A DNA stretch of 64,000 nt, taken from positions 1 to 64,000 of the forward strand of contig NZ_VKGK01000008.1 of NCBI RefSeq assembly GCF_007197645.1, written 5' to 3'. The position numbers were made by a program, and so were the translations under genes. Source of the DNA: Shewanella hanedai. Its GTDB lineage: Bacteria > Pseudomonadota > Gammaproteobacteria > Enterobacterales > Shewanellaceae. Positions within the stretch are counted from its first letter, which is position 1; every line of letters begins with the position of its first letter. Below are positions 18,007 to 27,642 of this stretch, in pieces. A model generated the notes under the pieces. It did no database searches. It was given only the letters and a program-made list of their open reading frames with translations, and was not told the origin of the DNA.

Positions 18007-20049
18007 ATGAAACTTATATTATTACTGCTGTTGTTCGCTTGTACGATTCAAGCAGGCCACGCACAAGCTAGCTTAGCAAATAGCATCACTTTCGGTGTTC
18101 ACTCCAAAACTGCCCCTCTTGAATGGCGCAGTAACGGGGTCGATCAAGGTTTTAATATTGAACTGATGAACCGTATCGGCCAGCTTTCTGGAGCGAGAAT
18201 TCTGATTAGGCGCAAAACGTTTCAGCAGCTACTGACAGATGTCCATTCACCTGAAAGTGATATTGATGTGGTCGCCATTGTCAGCCCTGTCAGCATCGAC
18301 AGGCAACTCAGCCAATCCGATCCCATCTATGCCACCCACGCAAAAGCCTACACCTTACAAGGTAAGGCGTTTATTAATAGCTGGCACGATCTAGCAGGCA
18401 AACGTGTCGCCATTAAAAAAGGTGCTTTTGTTGACGTCTACCTGTCAGACCAAGAACAGAAATTTGAGCGGGTGGATGTCGACTTATATGAGACAGGTTT
18501 TCAATTATTGATAAAAGGAGACGTCGACGTTGTACTGGCGGAGAATTTTGTCGCCAGACGATTATTGCCATTTTATCCCTCGATCAGAAGCTCAAGTGAT
18601 CCACTGATATATGGTGCATTTAACTTTGTCACAAATGGCAAAAATGCCCCGTTAATGGCACAGATTAATGATGCACTAAGGCAATTAAAACTGTCCGGTG
18701 AATATGACACGCTCGTCAATGAATGGTTTGGTACAGGCCGTGAAAAGGTCGATCTGACATCAACTCAACATAGGATGTTATGGCTAGCAACCTTAGTCAG
18801 TATCATCTCTGCGTTAGGCACCATACTCACTGTTTATATCAGCAGGAGCCTAAGAAAACGCACTCAATCGTTAAAAGTCGAGCTGAATCAACGCCTACAA
18901 GTTGAAAGCCAAATACTAAAATTGTCGCAACAGTTTCAATCGGTACTCAACGGTATTCCCCATGGTGTCACCTTATATAATCGTGAATGTGAATGCCTAT
19001 GGAGCAATGACAAAAACAACCAGCTATTACAAAGTCCGGACTTTTACTTCAATCATGGTCAAACTTTTCAGCTCAAAACCACGTTAACTGAAGTGTTAAA
19101 CACACAAAAGTCCTTAACTGCTGACATGAGTTACCACACCCAATTTTGGCAACTGCAGATCCACCCAATCGATATGGATCAAGCCGTTATCCTGTTAGAA
19201 GAAGCCACAGAACAACACGCACTAAGACAGGCAAACAATGAATCAAGTCGTCTGGCTTCATTGGGCGAACTATCCGCTGGTGTTGCCCACGAGATCAACA
19301 ACCCAACAGGACTTATCATTCACTCCATCGCCTTTTTAAATCACGCCATGAATGATCTAAAACCTGCGGCACAATGTTATTTACAGCAAAATCCATTTTG
19401 GTCTGTTGCGGGGCTTGAGCCGAAACACGCCATCAGTGAGCTTGAGATGAGCTGCTCGACCATTGACGACGCAGCCAACCGTATCAGCCGTATCGTTAAC
19501 GATTTAAAGTGCTATGCAAGGCCTAATATCACCAGTGAATATCAGGTGTTCAAGCTCAATGAAGTTGTCATGGTTTCTCTTAGATTAACCGCAAACCAGC
19601 TAAAACTATTCCGATTAGAATGTCATCTACAAGAGCCAGCGCCTGAGTTGCTCGGAGATGCCCAGCAGCTACAACAGGTATTAATAAACTTGATTCAAAA
19701 TGCTTGTCACGCATCAAAACCGACATCTGATATTCATAGCAGCCTTATCACCATCGGAACGAGCACCTTGGCTAACAGCGCCTGCTTAACTATTACAGAT
19801 ACTGGAACAGGAATGGATAGAGCAACACTGAAACGCATTACAGAGCCTTTCTTTACTACCAGACGTTCCTGCGGCGGCACGGGTTTAGGCCTCTCTGTGT
19901 GCAGTCGAATCATCAAAGAGCATCATGGTGAGATGCAGATTAGTTCACAGTTAGGTGTAGGGACTCAAATCAAATTAATCTTCCCTTTAGCATCAACGTC
20001 TATTGAAGACTCGAAGCAAAAAATAGAATCTGATAGTAGGTACAACTAA
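18007..20049 (+). CDS. Sensor histidine kinase with periplasmic SBP_bac_3-like domain
   Basis: A 680-residue inner-membrane kinase. The order is signal peptide (about 1-20), periplasmic solute-binding-protein-3 type domain (about 25-245), one transmembrane helix (about 258-278), a coiled coil and PAS-like segment (about 285-400), HisKA with phosphoacceptor His428 in GVAHEINNP, and HATPase_c with GTGTGMD and GTGLGLSVC. The ligand is likely a small carboxylate or amino acid judging by domain type, but the sequence does not show which. Its TAA is directly followed by the ATG of the response regulator. It is divergent from fccA, which makes control of fumarate respiration plausible. Confidence 0.88.
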   Translation: MKLILLLLLFACTIQAGHAQASLANSITFGVHSKTAPLEWRSNGVDQGFNIELMNRIGQLSGARILIRRKTFQQLLTDVHSPESDIDVVAIVSPVSIDRQLSQSDPIYATHAKAYTLQGKAFINSWHDLAGKRVAIKKGAFVDVYLSDQEQKFERVDVDLYETGFQLLIKGDVDVVLAENFVARRLLPFYPSIRSSSDPLIYGAFNFVTNGKNAPLMAQINDALRQLKLSGEYDTLVNEWFGTGREKVDLTSTQHRMLWLATLVSIISALGTILTVYISRSLRKRTQSLKVELNQRLQVESQILKLSQQFQSVLNGIPHGVTLYNRECECLWSNDKNNQLLQSPDFYFNHGQTFQLKTTLTEVLNTQKSLTADMSYHTQFWQLQIHPIDMDQAVILLEEATEQHALRQANNESSRLASLGELSAGVAHEINNPTGLIIHSIAFLNHAMNDLKPAAQCYLQQNPFWSVAGLEPKHAISELEMSCSTIDDAANRISRIVNDLKCYARPNITSEYQVFKLNEVVMVSLRLTANQLKLFRLECHLQEPAPELLGDAQQLQQVLINLIQNACHASKPTSDIHSSLITIGTSTLANSACLTITDTGTGMDRATLKRITEPFFTTRRSCGGTGLGLSVCSRIIKEHHGEMQISSQLGVGTQIKLIFPLASTSIEDSKQKIESDSRYN

Positions 20050-21429
20050 ATGAAATTAGCCAGAAATATCCTATTAGTGGACGATGAAGCAGCATGGTTA
20101 AGAACCTTAGCACTCACCTTAAATCGTCTGGTGCCTGAAGCCCACGTTGATACCTGCGTCGACAGCAGACAGGTTATCAACCGCCTATCTGTGGATGATT
20201 ACGCCTTAGTCTTACTCGATTTGACTATGCCATTTCACTCTGGGGAAACATTACTAGAGATGATTCGATCGGATTTCCCCAAGACTCGAGTCATCATAGT
20301 GACGGGCGTTAACGAGGTGGATACTGCCGTTCGCTGTATCAAAAATGGCGCCTATGATTACTTTATTAAAACGGACAAGGTCGACGATTTAGCCAGAACA
20401 GTGCGAAGAGCATTAGAGGTCGTCGGGCTTGAACGTAACTATATTCGCATAAAAGAGCGCTTCTTGAGCCGCACTCTTAGCCAACCTGAAGCCTTTAATA
20501 ATATCTTAACTTGCGAGCCAGCCTTGCTCGACCAATTTCGTTATCTCGAAGCCGTAGCCCTAAGCCCTGAACCTATCCTTATCCAAGGAGAGAGTGGTAC
20601 GGGCAAAGATGAGTTTGCTAAGTCTTGTCATCAACTGTGCTGCCGCAATGCGCCTTTCATCAATGTAAACCTAACTGGTATCAGCACTCAAGCATTTGAG
20701 CTGCAGCTTTTTGGTCAACTCCACACAAAAGATGATGGCCAGATTTCAGCTCAGGTAGGGATATTACACCAAGTGGGTAACGGCTTACTTTATCTCAATG
20801 AGATAGGTGAACTACCACTTGAAGCACAGGCAAAATTGGTCGATGTTATCGAGCATAAGCAATACTACCCCATAGGCAGTGATCGCCCTTACCCGGTAAA
20901 ATGTAAAATAATCACCTCGACACAAGACGATCTTCTCGCCCTGAATATCGCGGGAAAATTCCGTAGCGATCTGCTCTATAGACTGCGTTCACATAAGATC
21001 AAACTGCCTCCTTTAAGAGAAAGAAGACTGGATCTTTCACTGTTGATTAATCACTTTATTGCATTGGCAGCACAAGAGATGGGACTTGAAAGCCCTCAAC
21101 AGCCGAGTCATTTAGCTCATCAATTAGAGGGTTATAGCTTTCCTGGAAATCTACATGAATTAAAAGGAATGGTGTTTGATAGTGTCAGCCGCAGTAACGG
21201 CATACAGCTCAATACAACCCCTTTTATGGAGGCGATTAATGAGCAAAAAAGTACCACGGGGACATTAGCGAACAAAATGGTTTTTCCCAAAAAGCTCCCC
21301 ACTCTCGCCGAAATGAGTAACGCATTAATTAACGAGGCTATGAGCCGCACTGCCAGTAACCAAACAGCGGCAGCTCAGATGCTGGGGATCAGTCAAAGCG
21401 CGCTGAGTCGTCGCCTTAAAGGCCAGTAA
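20050..21429 (+). CDS. NtrC-family response regulator lacking GAFTGA and with an altered Walker B
   Basis: A 459-residue regulator paired with the upstream kinase. The receiver (1-125) is canonical: DDE at 11-13, Asp57 and Lys108. The AAA+ domain (about 150-390) keeps Walker A GESGTGKD (180-187) and the arginine region FRSDLLYRL (304-312). The L1 loop that should read GAFTGA is replaced (FGQLHTKDDGQISAQ, 221-235), and Walker B reads LLYLNEIG with Asn250 where Asp is usual. A Fis-type HTH (SNQTAAAQMLGISQSALSRR) ends the protein. GAFTGA is needed to contact sigma-54, so this protein probably acts as a DNA-binding regulator with sigma-70. No terminator is seen before fdhD. Confidence 0.88.
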   Translation: MKLARNILLVDDEAAWLRTLALTLNRLVPEAHVDTCVDSRQVINRLSVDDYALVLLDLTMPFHSGETLLEMIRSDFPKTRVIIVTGVNEVDTAVRCIKNGAYDYFIKTDKVDDLARTVRRALEVVGLERNYIRIKERFLSRTLSQPEAFNNILTCEPALLDQFRYLEAVALSPEPILIQGESGTGKDEFAKSCHQLCCRNAPFINVNLTGISTQAFELQLFGQLHTKDDGQISAQVGILHQVGNGLLYLNEIGELPLEAQAKLVDVIEHKQYYPIGSDRPYPVKCKIITSTQDDLLALNIAGKFRSDLLYRLRSHKIKLPPLRERRLDLSLLINHFIALAAQEMGLESPQQPSHLAHQLEGYSFPGNLHELKGMVFDSVSRSNGIQLNTTPFMEAINEQKSTTGTLANKMVFPKKLPTLAEMSNALINEAMSRTASNQTAAAQMLGISQSALSRRLKGQ

Positions 21430-21474
21430 AACATAAAGCCACTGACTCTGCGACTCTTTAACCCGAAACTTATT

Positions 21475-22338
21475 TCACATAACGGCAAGATGGCTATTCT
21501 CAATCCCTGTTGACGTTTCATTCTCTAAGTACAGCCTCTGTGGATGGGTGTAAATCGTCACCCTATTTTCACGGCAAAAACCAACTAAGGTGATATTTGA
21601 TTTATGGGCAATATCAATGGCTAAAGAGGTGGCCGAAGAGATAGCAAATACAATACTAATATTTGCAATAGCCGCTTTCTGTACCATCTCAAAACTGGCT
21701 CTACTCGTCAGCAATAATGCGGTTTGATCAGATGAATGATCCATCGACATATGACCAATTAATTTATCTAAGGCAACGTGTCGACCCACATCCTCAAAAC
21801 AAGAGGTGATCTCGCCCTCTGCTGACAACATAGCGGCGGCATGTGTCGCGCCTGTTAAATTAAAAGTCTGCTGATGCTTATGGAGATTAGCTAATGCCCT
21901 TTTTAAATGGGTTAAGTCAAACCGTTTAGTCCCTGTTACTTTTACGGTCGGTTTAACGGTTTGCTCAATTTGTTCAACCCCACAGATCCCACACCCCGTT
22001 CGCCCTGAAAGACTGCGTCTATGTTCTTTCAACTGCATAAAACAACGCTGACTAATCTCTATGTGTATCAAGATCCCAGTCGCTATTTCTTCAATCTCAA
22101 TCCCACGAATATCCTGAGTACGTTGAATTATCGATTCAGACAAACTGAAACCAATGGCGAACTCTTTCAATGCCGTTGGGCTGGCCATCATCACCACGTG
22201 AGAAACACCGTTATAAATCAGAGCAACTCTCACCTCTGTTGCCACTGTTTCTATCAAGGTTTGTTTTCTGTCATTTCGAAAACACGTCACTTCAACCTGC
22301 TCGGTAACATTATTAAGCCCGCACACAAGTTCCATCAT
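21475..22338 (-). CDS. fdhD: Formate dehydrogenase accessory sulfurtransferase FdhD
   Basis: Passes sulfur from the IscS desulfurase to the bis-MGD molybdenum cofactor of formate dehydrogenase. The protein of about 287 residues (E. coli 277) has the CGxCG redox motif in RTGCGICGVE, an ALKEFAIGF segment, and the FEDVGRHVALDKLIG motif typical of FdhD. The frame opens upstream with TTG at 22389, but the ATG at 22338 follows GGAA and fits the family length. It is convergent with the degenerate NtrC gene and divergent from tRNA-Sec. Confidence 0.93.
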   Translation of the reverse strand: MMELVCGLNNVTEQVEVTCFRNDRKQTLIETVATEVRVALIYNGVSHVVMMASPTALKEFAIGFSLSESIIQRTQDIRGIEIEEIATGILIHIEISQRCFMQLKEHRRSLSGRTGCGICGVEQIEQTVKPTVKVTGTKRFDLTHLKRALANLHKHQQTFNLTGATHAAAMLSAEGEITSCFEDVGRHVALDKLIGHMSMDHSSDQTALLLTSRASFEMVQKAAIANISIVFAISSATSLAIDIAHKSNITLVGFCRENRVTIYTHPQRLYLENETSTGIENSHLAVM

Positions 22339-22487
22339 AGTGATATTCCATTTCTTTATGGTAAATAATGTCCCACTTATCGTCATCAAAGTCGAAAACA
22401 GACTGTCGGACTCACATTTTATAAATATACAAATTGATTGATATTGTTTAGCAAAATAAAAGCCTCTATTATCCGCGCAAGTGATAC

Positions 22488-22582
22488 GGAAGAACGTCGT
22501 TTCCGGTGAAACGTCTGGACTTCAAATCCAGGTGGGGCTGCCAGCAGTCCCGGGTAGGTTCAACTCCTATGTTCTTCCGCCA
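22488..22582 (+). tRNA. selC: tRNA-Sec (anticodon TCA)
   Basis: A 95-base tRNA beginning GGAAGAAC and ending GTTCTTCCGCCA, so the acceptor stem pairs and CCA is encoded. The anticodon loop CTTCAAA gives anticodon UCA, reading UGA. It has the long acceptor/T-stem and long variable arm (GTGGGGCTGCCAGCAGTCCC) of selenocysteine tRNA, and most positions match what I recall of E. coli selC. Its last 23 bases overlap the 3' end of selB on the opposite strand. Confidence 0.96.
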
Positions 22583-24467
22583 AATCACTCGTGATAAAAA
22601 TACTGCTATCTCGTATCACTCTTGAGTTATCTTTTTTCTTTCTCCACGTTAATCCGCTGCGATCATAAAACTCTAATAGTTGAATACTGGCTTTACGGCC
22701 CAATTGAATCATTGAATTGAAATCAGCTGTCTTTATTTCACCATGGGTCTTGATTTGATCTCGAATAACATTGGCATAAAAGTAAAGGCGCTCAGTAAGC
22801 ACATAACGATCTTTAATAATCGCCGAGATATAACCAAGCTGAACAAGTTTGCGGCAAAGTGGCCCCACTACGTCTAAATTTAGATTATTGTGCTGTGCCA
22901 GATCTGATGTCCATAAAGGTCCACCAGCCGTAAGCATGTACTGCTTGATCTGTTGCCACTGCAACAGTTCATCATTTGAAAGCGCTAAATTATGCTGGGG
23001 CAGATGCACTAAGCCACGGGTGCTATTTAACCGATTTTTTAGGGACAAGTTATCGCAAGCACGCATTAATACCGCTAAGGGGTATTGGCCATGAGTCATG
23101 CGCTGTAAACGATTAATGGTTAAGCCTAAAAGCTCTGGTGAGGCCTGATGGTACTCACTCACCAAGGTTAATAACTGCTGTTCAATCTGTTCGTTAAGCA
23201 CCTCTGAAACCAAATACCCATCAACGTCATGGATACTTTCGCTCAGGCTTAACAAGTCGCTGTTAGCACTTAATTGATTAGCCCATATAAACGTAGATTT
23301 TAGCACGCAATGGGCGGCTGTTTGTGCTAGTAAGCTTGATGAAAGAGTCCCACTCTCTTTGAGAGTCTTTAAATAACTCAACCTTTGTGGGCTGCGCTTG
23401 CCTCGATTTGGCGGGGCTATATCAAGTACGCGCAATGCACCCAATGTCGTTTTCGCCGCCGCATCGCGAATAATAATGCGGTCCTGCTCTACACATGAAA
23501 ATACCTGCTCACACTGCAACTCAACCAAAGCTTGATTGTCTGAAAGCATTTCGAGTAAGCCAATTCGAGCTGTAGTGTGACTATTGCCTAAATGCACTTG
23601 CACGCTTTGCCAATGCTTAAACGGTAAACACGTTTCAAATACACCGCAAATCACCTTAGGCGGTGCTAACGGTGCAAGGGCTGTTAGCCAGTCACCGCGT
23701 TGGATGCCTCGGTGTTGGTTGGTACCCGTTACGTTAAGTGCGACACGCTGACAAGTATAAGCGTGCTCACTCACTCGGCCTTGGCTATGTAACGTCCTCA
23801 CTTTGACCGCTTTGCTCAGACCTGACACATACAAGCTTTCGCCTTGACTCACTTGACCGCTGATCACAGTACCGGTGACAACGACACCAGCTCCTTTGAC
23901 GGTAAAGACTCTATCAATCGCCATTCTAAAACTGGCCTGTTCACTTGCTCGACTGAGCTCATCTATCTGAGTTTTGGCCAGCTGTTTAATCGCTTGATTA
24001 AGCTCGGCAATGCCCAGTCCAGTCTGCGCTGATACCACATGAATGGGGCTATTTCTGTGGTTGTGACTCAGTAATTGATTAACCTCTTCTTTTACTGCTT
24101 CGATCCGTGCACTGTCCACTTTATCTTGCTTGGTCAGGACCACGATTAGGTGTTCAAGATTGAGCAGTTGCAATATAGCCAAATGCTCACTCGTTTGCGG
24201 CATAACACCATCATCACAGGCTATAATTAACAGCGCATGCTTGGCGCAACTCACCCCTGCCAGCATGGTATTGATAAACTTGCTGTGGCCAGGTACATCA
24301 ACAAACGCCAAACGCTGATTGTCGCTAAGATCCATAAAGGCATAGCCTAACTCTATGGTCATACCGCGCTGTTTTTCTTCCGGTAGTCTATCGGCATTGG
24401 TGCCCGTAAGCGCCTCGATTAAGCTGGTTTTACCATGATCTACATGACCCGCTGTCACGATAATCAT
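22560..24467 (-). CDS. selB: Selenocysteine-specific elongation factor SelB
   Basis: GTPase that brings Sec-tRNA to the ribosome at UGA codons marked by a bSECIS hairpin. The 635-residue protein has the G1 motif GHVDHGKTSL (7-16), DVPGHSKF (G3) and TKQDK (G4), EF-Tu-like domains 2 and 3 to about residue 345, then winged-helix repeats that bind SECIS RNA. It is slightly longer than E. coli SelB (614). The stop and the last seven codons lie in the antisense of the tRNA-Sec 3' end. Its ATG overlaps the selA stop by 4 bases, so the two are translationally coupled. Confidence 0.95.
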   Translation of the reverse strand: MIIVTAGHVDHGKTSLIEALTGTNADRLPEEKQRGMTIELGYAFMDLSDNQRLAFVDVPGHSKFINTMLAGVSCAKHALLIIACDDGVMPQTSEHLAILQLLNLEHLIVVLTKQDKVDSARIEAVKEEVNQLLSHNHRNSPIHVVSAQTGLGIAELNQAIKQLAKTQIDELSRASEQASFRMAIDRVFTVKGAGVVVTGTVISGQVSQGESLYVSGLSKAVKVRTLHSQGRVSEHAYTCQRVALNVTGTNQHRGIQRGDWLTALAPLAPPKVICGVFETCLPFKHWQSVQVHLGNSHTTARIGLLEMLSDNQALVELQCEQVFSCVEQDRIIIRDAAAKTTLGALRVLDIAPPNRGKRSPQRLSYLKTLKESGTLSSSLLAQTAAHCVLKSTFIWANQLSANSDLLSLSESIHDVDGYLVSEVLNEQIEQQLLTLVSEYHQASPELLGLTINRLQRMTHGQYPLAVLMRACDNLSLKNRLNSTRGLVHLPQHNLALSNDELLQWQQIKQYMLTAGGPLWTSDLAQHNNLNLDVVGPLCRKLVQLGYISAIIKDRYVLTERLYFYANVIRDQIKTHGEIKTADFNSMIQLGRKASIQLLEFYDRSGLTWRKKKDNSRVIRDSSIFITSDLAEEHRS

Positions 24468-25921
24468 CGCAACACTCCAGTTTCTAACGGCTCGCCATTA
24501 GCCAGCTTATGACCCAACTGAAGTAAAACCTGTTCTAACTGCGCTTCATTATCACAGCCACGCAGATCCAACCAAAGTCGATTGTTCGCCAAGCGGCCAA
24601 TGATGGGCATGCTTGCCGTCTTAAATAGATTATCCAGTTGTAATAAGCTCAATGGACTCTCCGGCTTAGGGCTAAAACACAAGGATAGTGAATCTAACAA
24701 CACATCAGGCTGAGAACCGCTTCCGACTTGTGTTTGGCTAGCCTGTACCGACACTTCAAAAAGCGCACTAAAATCATGGCAAACCGACATTAGCAGTTGG
24801 GCTAAACCCGCTAACTCTACAAGTGGACGGGACAATTTTTTAAAGATGGGCAAGTGAACGTCTAATGTCGCTGGGTTGCGGTATTGCATCAAGGTCGCTT
24901 CGAGTGCGGCAAGGGTCATTTTATCGCAGCGTAGTGCCCGTTTTAGCGGGTGAGATTGCAGCTTAGCAATCAGCGCCGCGTCCCCCACAACCAAACCAGC
25001 TTGTGGGCCGCCCAGTAACTTATCACCAGAAAAGCTGACTAAGTTAACCCCGTCGGCAAGCATTTGCTGAGGCATTGGCTCTTTTGATAAGCCAAAGCGT
25101 GATAAGTCGGTTAAAGCGCCACTGCCAAGATCCGAAATAAGCGCAATGCCCTTTTCTTTGCACAAGGCGGCTAATTCAGCCTCTTCGGTCACTTTAGTAA
25201 AGCCACTAATATGATAATTGCTGGTGTGCACCTTCATTATCGCTGCGGTATTCTCAGTTATCGCCGCTACGTAATCTTTTAGGTGTGTGCGATTAGTGCA
25301 CCCCACTTCCACCAACTTACAACCGGCCTGTACCATAATGTCGGGAATGCGAAATGCGCCGCCAATCTCCACTAGCTCACCACGAGACACAATCACCTCT
25401 TTACCTGCCGCGGTAGCCGCCAGCATCAATAGCACTGCAGCGGCATTGTTATTGACGATGCAGCAACTTTCAGCTCCCGTAAGTTCGTGGATTAAGGCTG
25501 ATATTGCTGTATCCCGATGACCGCGCTTGCCTTGCCCCATATCAAACTCAAGTGGCACCGGGTGACGCATCACAGATATGACCGCATCGATTGCCGCTTC
25601 ACACATTTGCGACCGCCCCAAATTGGTATGCAAAATAGTGCCCGTTAAGTTAATTACTGGATTCATACTTTGTCGTTGCTGCAATGCAATGCGCTTTTTA
25701 AGCTCAGTGACAATATCGTTTGGTTGCTGGCACCAGCTTGGCATGCTTTGATGTTTGGCAATGTTATGACGCGCATCGTTAAGCATCTGTGCCAATAGCG
25801 ATTTAATCCACGCTTTACCTTGTTGCTCTGTAAGACCGATCACTTGAGGTATCAGCAACAAACTGTCCATTGCAGGTAAACAACGGTAAAGGGCTTGGGT
25901 TGAGTTGATAGCTTGAGTCAT
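24464..25921 (-). CDS. selA: L-seryl-tRNA(Sec) selenium transferase SelA
   Basis: PLP enzyme that converts Ser-tRNA(Sec) to Sec-tRNA(Sec) with selenophosphate. The 485-residue protein (E. coli 463) has the PLP lysine Lys301 in FSGDKLLGGPQAG, the INLTGTILHTNLGRS segment near residue 95, and VNNNAAAVLL. It sits directly ahead of selB with a 4-base overlap and 97 bases after fdhE, so it may be part of the formate dehydrogenase transcript. Confidence 0.95.
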   Translation of the reverse strand: MTQAINSTQALYRCLPAMDSLLLIPQVIGLTEQQGKAWIKSLLAQMLNDARHNIAKHQSMPSWCQQPNDIVTELKKRIALQQRQSMNPVINLTGTILHTNLGRSQMCEAAIDAVISVMRHPVPLEFDMGQGKRGHRDTAISALIHELTGAESCCIVNNNAAAVLLMLAATAAGKEVIVSRGELVEIGGAFRIPDIMVQAGCKLVEVGCTNRTHLKDYVAAITENTAAIMKVHTSNYHISGFTKVTEEAELAALCKEKGIALISDLGSGALTDLSRFGLSKEPMPQQMLADGVNLVSFSGDKLLGGPQAGLVVGDAALIAKLQSHPLKRALRCDKMTLAALEATLMQYRNPATLDVHLPIFKKLSRPLVELAGLAQLLMSVCHDFSALFEVSVQASQTQVGSGSQPDVLLDSLSLCFSPKPESPLSLLQLDNLFKTASMPIIGRLANNRLWLDLRGCDNEAQLEQVLLQLGHKLANGEPLETGVLR

Positions 25922-26018
25922 AAGTCTTCGTCTAATCTTAATTAAATGGGAAGTTGAACTGTGCGATAAAAGAGCCGCACGGATATGCGGCTCCTGATTT
26001 TGCTAGCGATTGAGCGTA

Positions 26019-26990
26019 TTAATGAATATCGCCAACCTTTGCATGAGGTTGTTCACTTGGCTGAAAACCTTCGTCTTGTTCATGGGCCAGCAACAACGGA
26101 TTAACCGTGGTTACGCTGTATCCATGCTCTACCAAATGGTTGTCCATCACCATGGTGGCTAAATCGTCCACTGCGACTTCAAGCTTGGGATTAATGTCGG
26201 TAAAGAACATCTTGGTGTACCCCTTACAGGTGTCACAGCTTTCAATACGAATCGCGGCGTTGGTTTCAGTTTCCGCCCAAAGGTTAACCCCTTTGCTTTC
26301 ACCGCATGCAGTGCATTCAGCACGCACTTCATGCCACTGGGTTTCACATAGACTGCAATGTAGGTAACGCAAACCTGTACGAGGTTCGTCCTTGATCACG
26401 CTCCCCACTGGATGGCTCCCGCAAACAGGGCACAACCGTCTATGGGACTCACCAACCATTGCCAATCCTTCAGCAACATCAGCAGCCCAATGAGACCAGT
26501 AAACTGACAGTGCAGCCCATATAAATAAGCTGTATTGCGCTGGTACCTGTGCAAAGTGACCGTTAAGCATCGACTTAGCATAACCTTGCACAACATCCGC
26601 ATCCGCTTTCACTAAATCCTTTAACACGATGCGTAATTCAGCGCTCACTTTAGGCATTAACTCACTAACGAGTTCCAGCAATACCGACTGCCAATAATTT
26701 CCCCATTCAAAGTGATCCAATGCCATTGGCTTGCTTTGCGTAAGATCTAGCCTTGGCTCAGGACCAAAACAGCTCTTTGCCGCTAAACCATCCAGTGCCG
26801 CTACCTTTTGTTGAGCGCTGACTAACTGTTCAAGTAAGCCAAAATACTCAGCTAACCCTGACTCTTGTGCTAACTCAGCTAATCGCTGTGCTCTAAATTG
26901 ATAAACGGCTATTGGACAGGCTGGAATCACGGTTTTAATATCCAATGATTGGCCTGGGATCTTTTCAGCGTCGAGTATTGCTGTGCTCAT
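26019..26990 (-). CDS. fdhE: Formate dehydrogenase accessory protein FdhE
   Basis: Cytoplasmic rubredoxin-like maturation factor for respiratory formate dehydrogenases. The 323-residue protein has four CxxC pairs in its C-terminal half (CPVCGS, CSLCET, CTACGE, CDTCKG), the iron-binding pattern of FdhE; E. coli FdhE is 309 residues. It begins two bases after the stop of the cytochrome b subunit, so it is clearly in the same operon. Confidence 0.93.
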   Translation of the reverse strand: MSTAILDAEKIPGQSLDIKTVIPACPIAVYQFRAQRLAELAQESGLAEYFGLLEQLVSAQQKVAALDGLAAKSCFGPEPRLDLTQSKPMALDHFEWGNYWQSVLLELVSELMPKVSAELRIVLKDLVKADADVVQGYAKSMLNGHFAQVPAQYSLFIWAALSVYWSHWAADVAEGLAMVGESHRRLCPVCGSHPVGSVIKDEPRTGLRYLHCSLCETQWHEVRAECTACGESKGVNLWAETETNAAIRIESCDTCKGYTKMFFTDINPKLEVAVDDLATMVMDNHLVEHGYSVTTVNPLLLAHEQDEGFQPSEQPHAKVGDIH

Positions 26991-26992
26991 AA

Positions 26993-27637
26993 TTAGTGTT
27001 TTTCCTGCTTAGTAGTCTTTAATTCAGGATCGTTTAGCATGTTAGGATGGTGCTTCTTACACCAAGCCCGCGACACATAGCCGTACAACATGCCAGCGAC
27101 CGATCCTTCCACCCACGTTGCCATCCAGAAATGCACTATCACAAAGATCAGCATGATCAATGCGCAGATAGCGTGTATCAAAATGGCCCATTCAATGGCA
27201 CTTGATTCAAAGTAAGGGGCAAAGTAAGGCTGCCACATCATGATGCCGGTAATCGTCAATGCGATAGAGGTCACCACAAAGGTGCGGAACAATACTTTTT
27301 GACCTGGGTTGTAATGGCCGATAGCGGGGATCTTGTCCTCGTTCTCAAACATTACATCCTTGATTGCTAACATCCATGTCAGGTCATTCTTTTCCCACTT
27401 GTTATGGTGGTAATAGCGCACTAACATCACCATTAACGGCAGACACATCATCAAGCCGGCAATTGGGTGAACAAAGCGCGCCATTTGTGGCGTACCTGCA
27501 ATCGCTCCCAACCATTGAAATGATGGGAAAAAGAAAGCAAAGCCGGTTAGGAATGTCACCAACCCCGTTGCAACCACAAACCAGTGACAGATGCGGTCGA
27601 ACAACTTATGGCGCAAAATCATATTCTGCTTATGCAT
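26993..27637 (-). CDS. Formate dehydrogenase cytochrome b556 (gamma) subunit
   Basis: Inner-membrane diheme cytochrome that passes electrons from the beta subunit to quinone. The 214-residue protein has four predicted transmembrane helices (about 17-37, 50-70, 112-132, 146-170), with histidines at helix positions such as RICHWFVV, RFVHPIAG and LIFVIVHFWMA that match FdnI/FdoI heme ligands. GGAGTAACGCTC precedes the ATG. It follows the iron-sulfur subunit after 5 bases. Confidence 0.92.
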   Translation of the reverse strand: MHKQNMILRHKLFDRICHWFVVATGLVTFLTGFAFFFPSFQWLGAIAGTPQMARFVHPIAGLMMCLPLMVMLVRYYHHNKWEKNDLTWMLAIKDVMFENEDKIPAIGHYNPGQKVLFRTFVVTSIALTITGIMMWQPYFAPYFESSAIEWAILIHAICALIMLIFVIVHFWMATWVEGSVAGMLYGYVSRAWCKKHHPNMLNDPELKTTKQEKH

Positions 27638-27642
27638 GAGCG

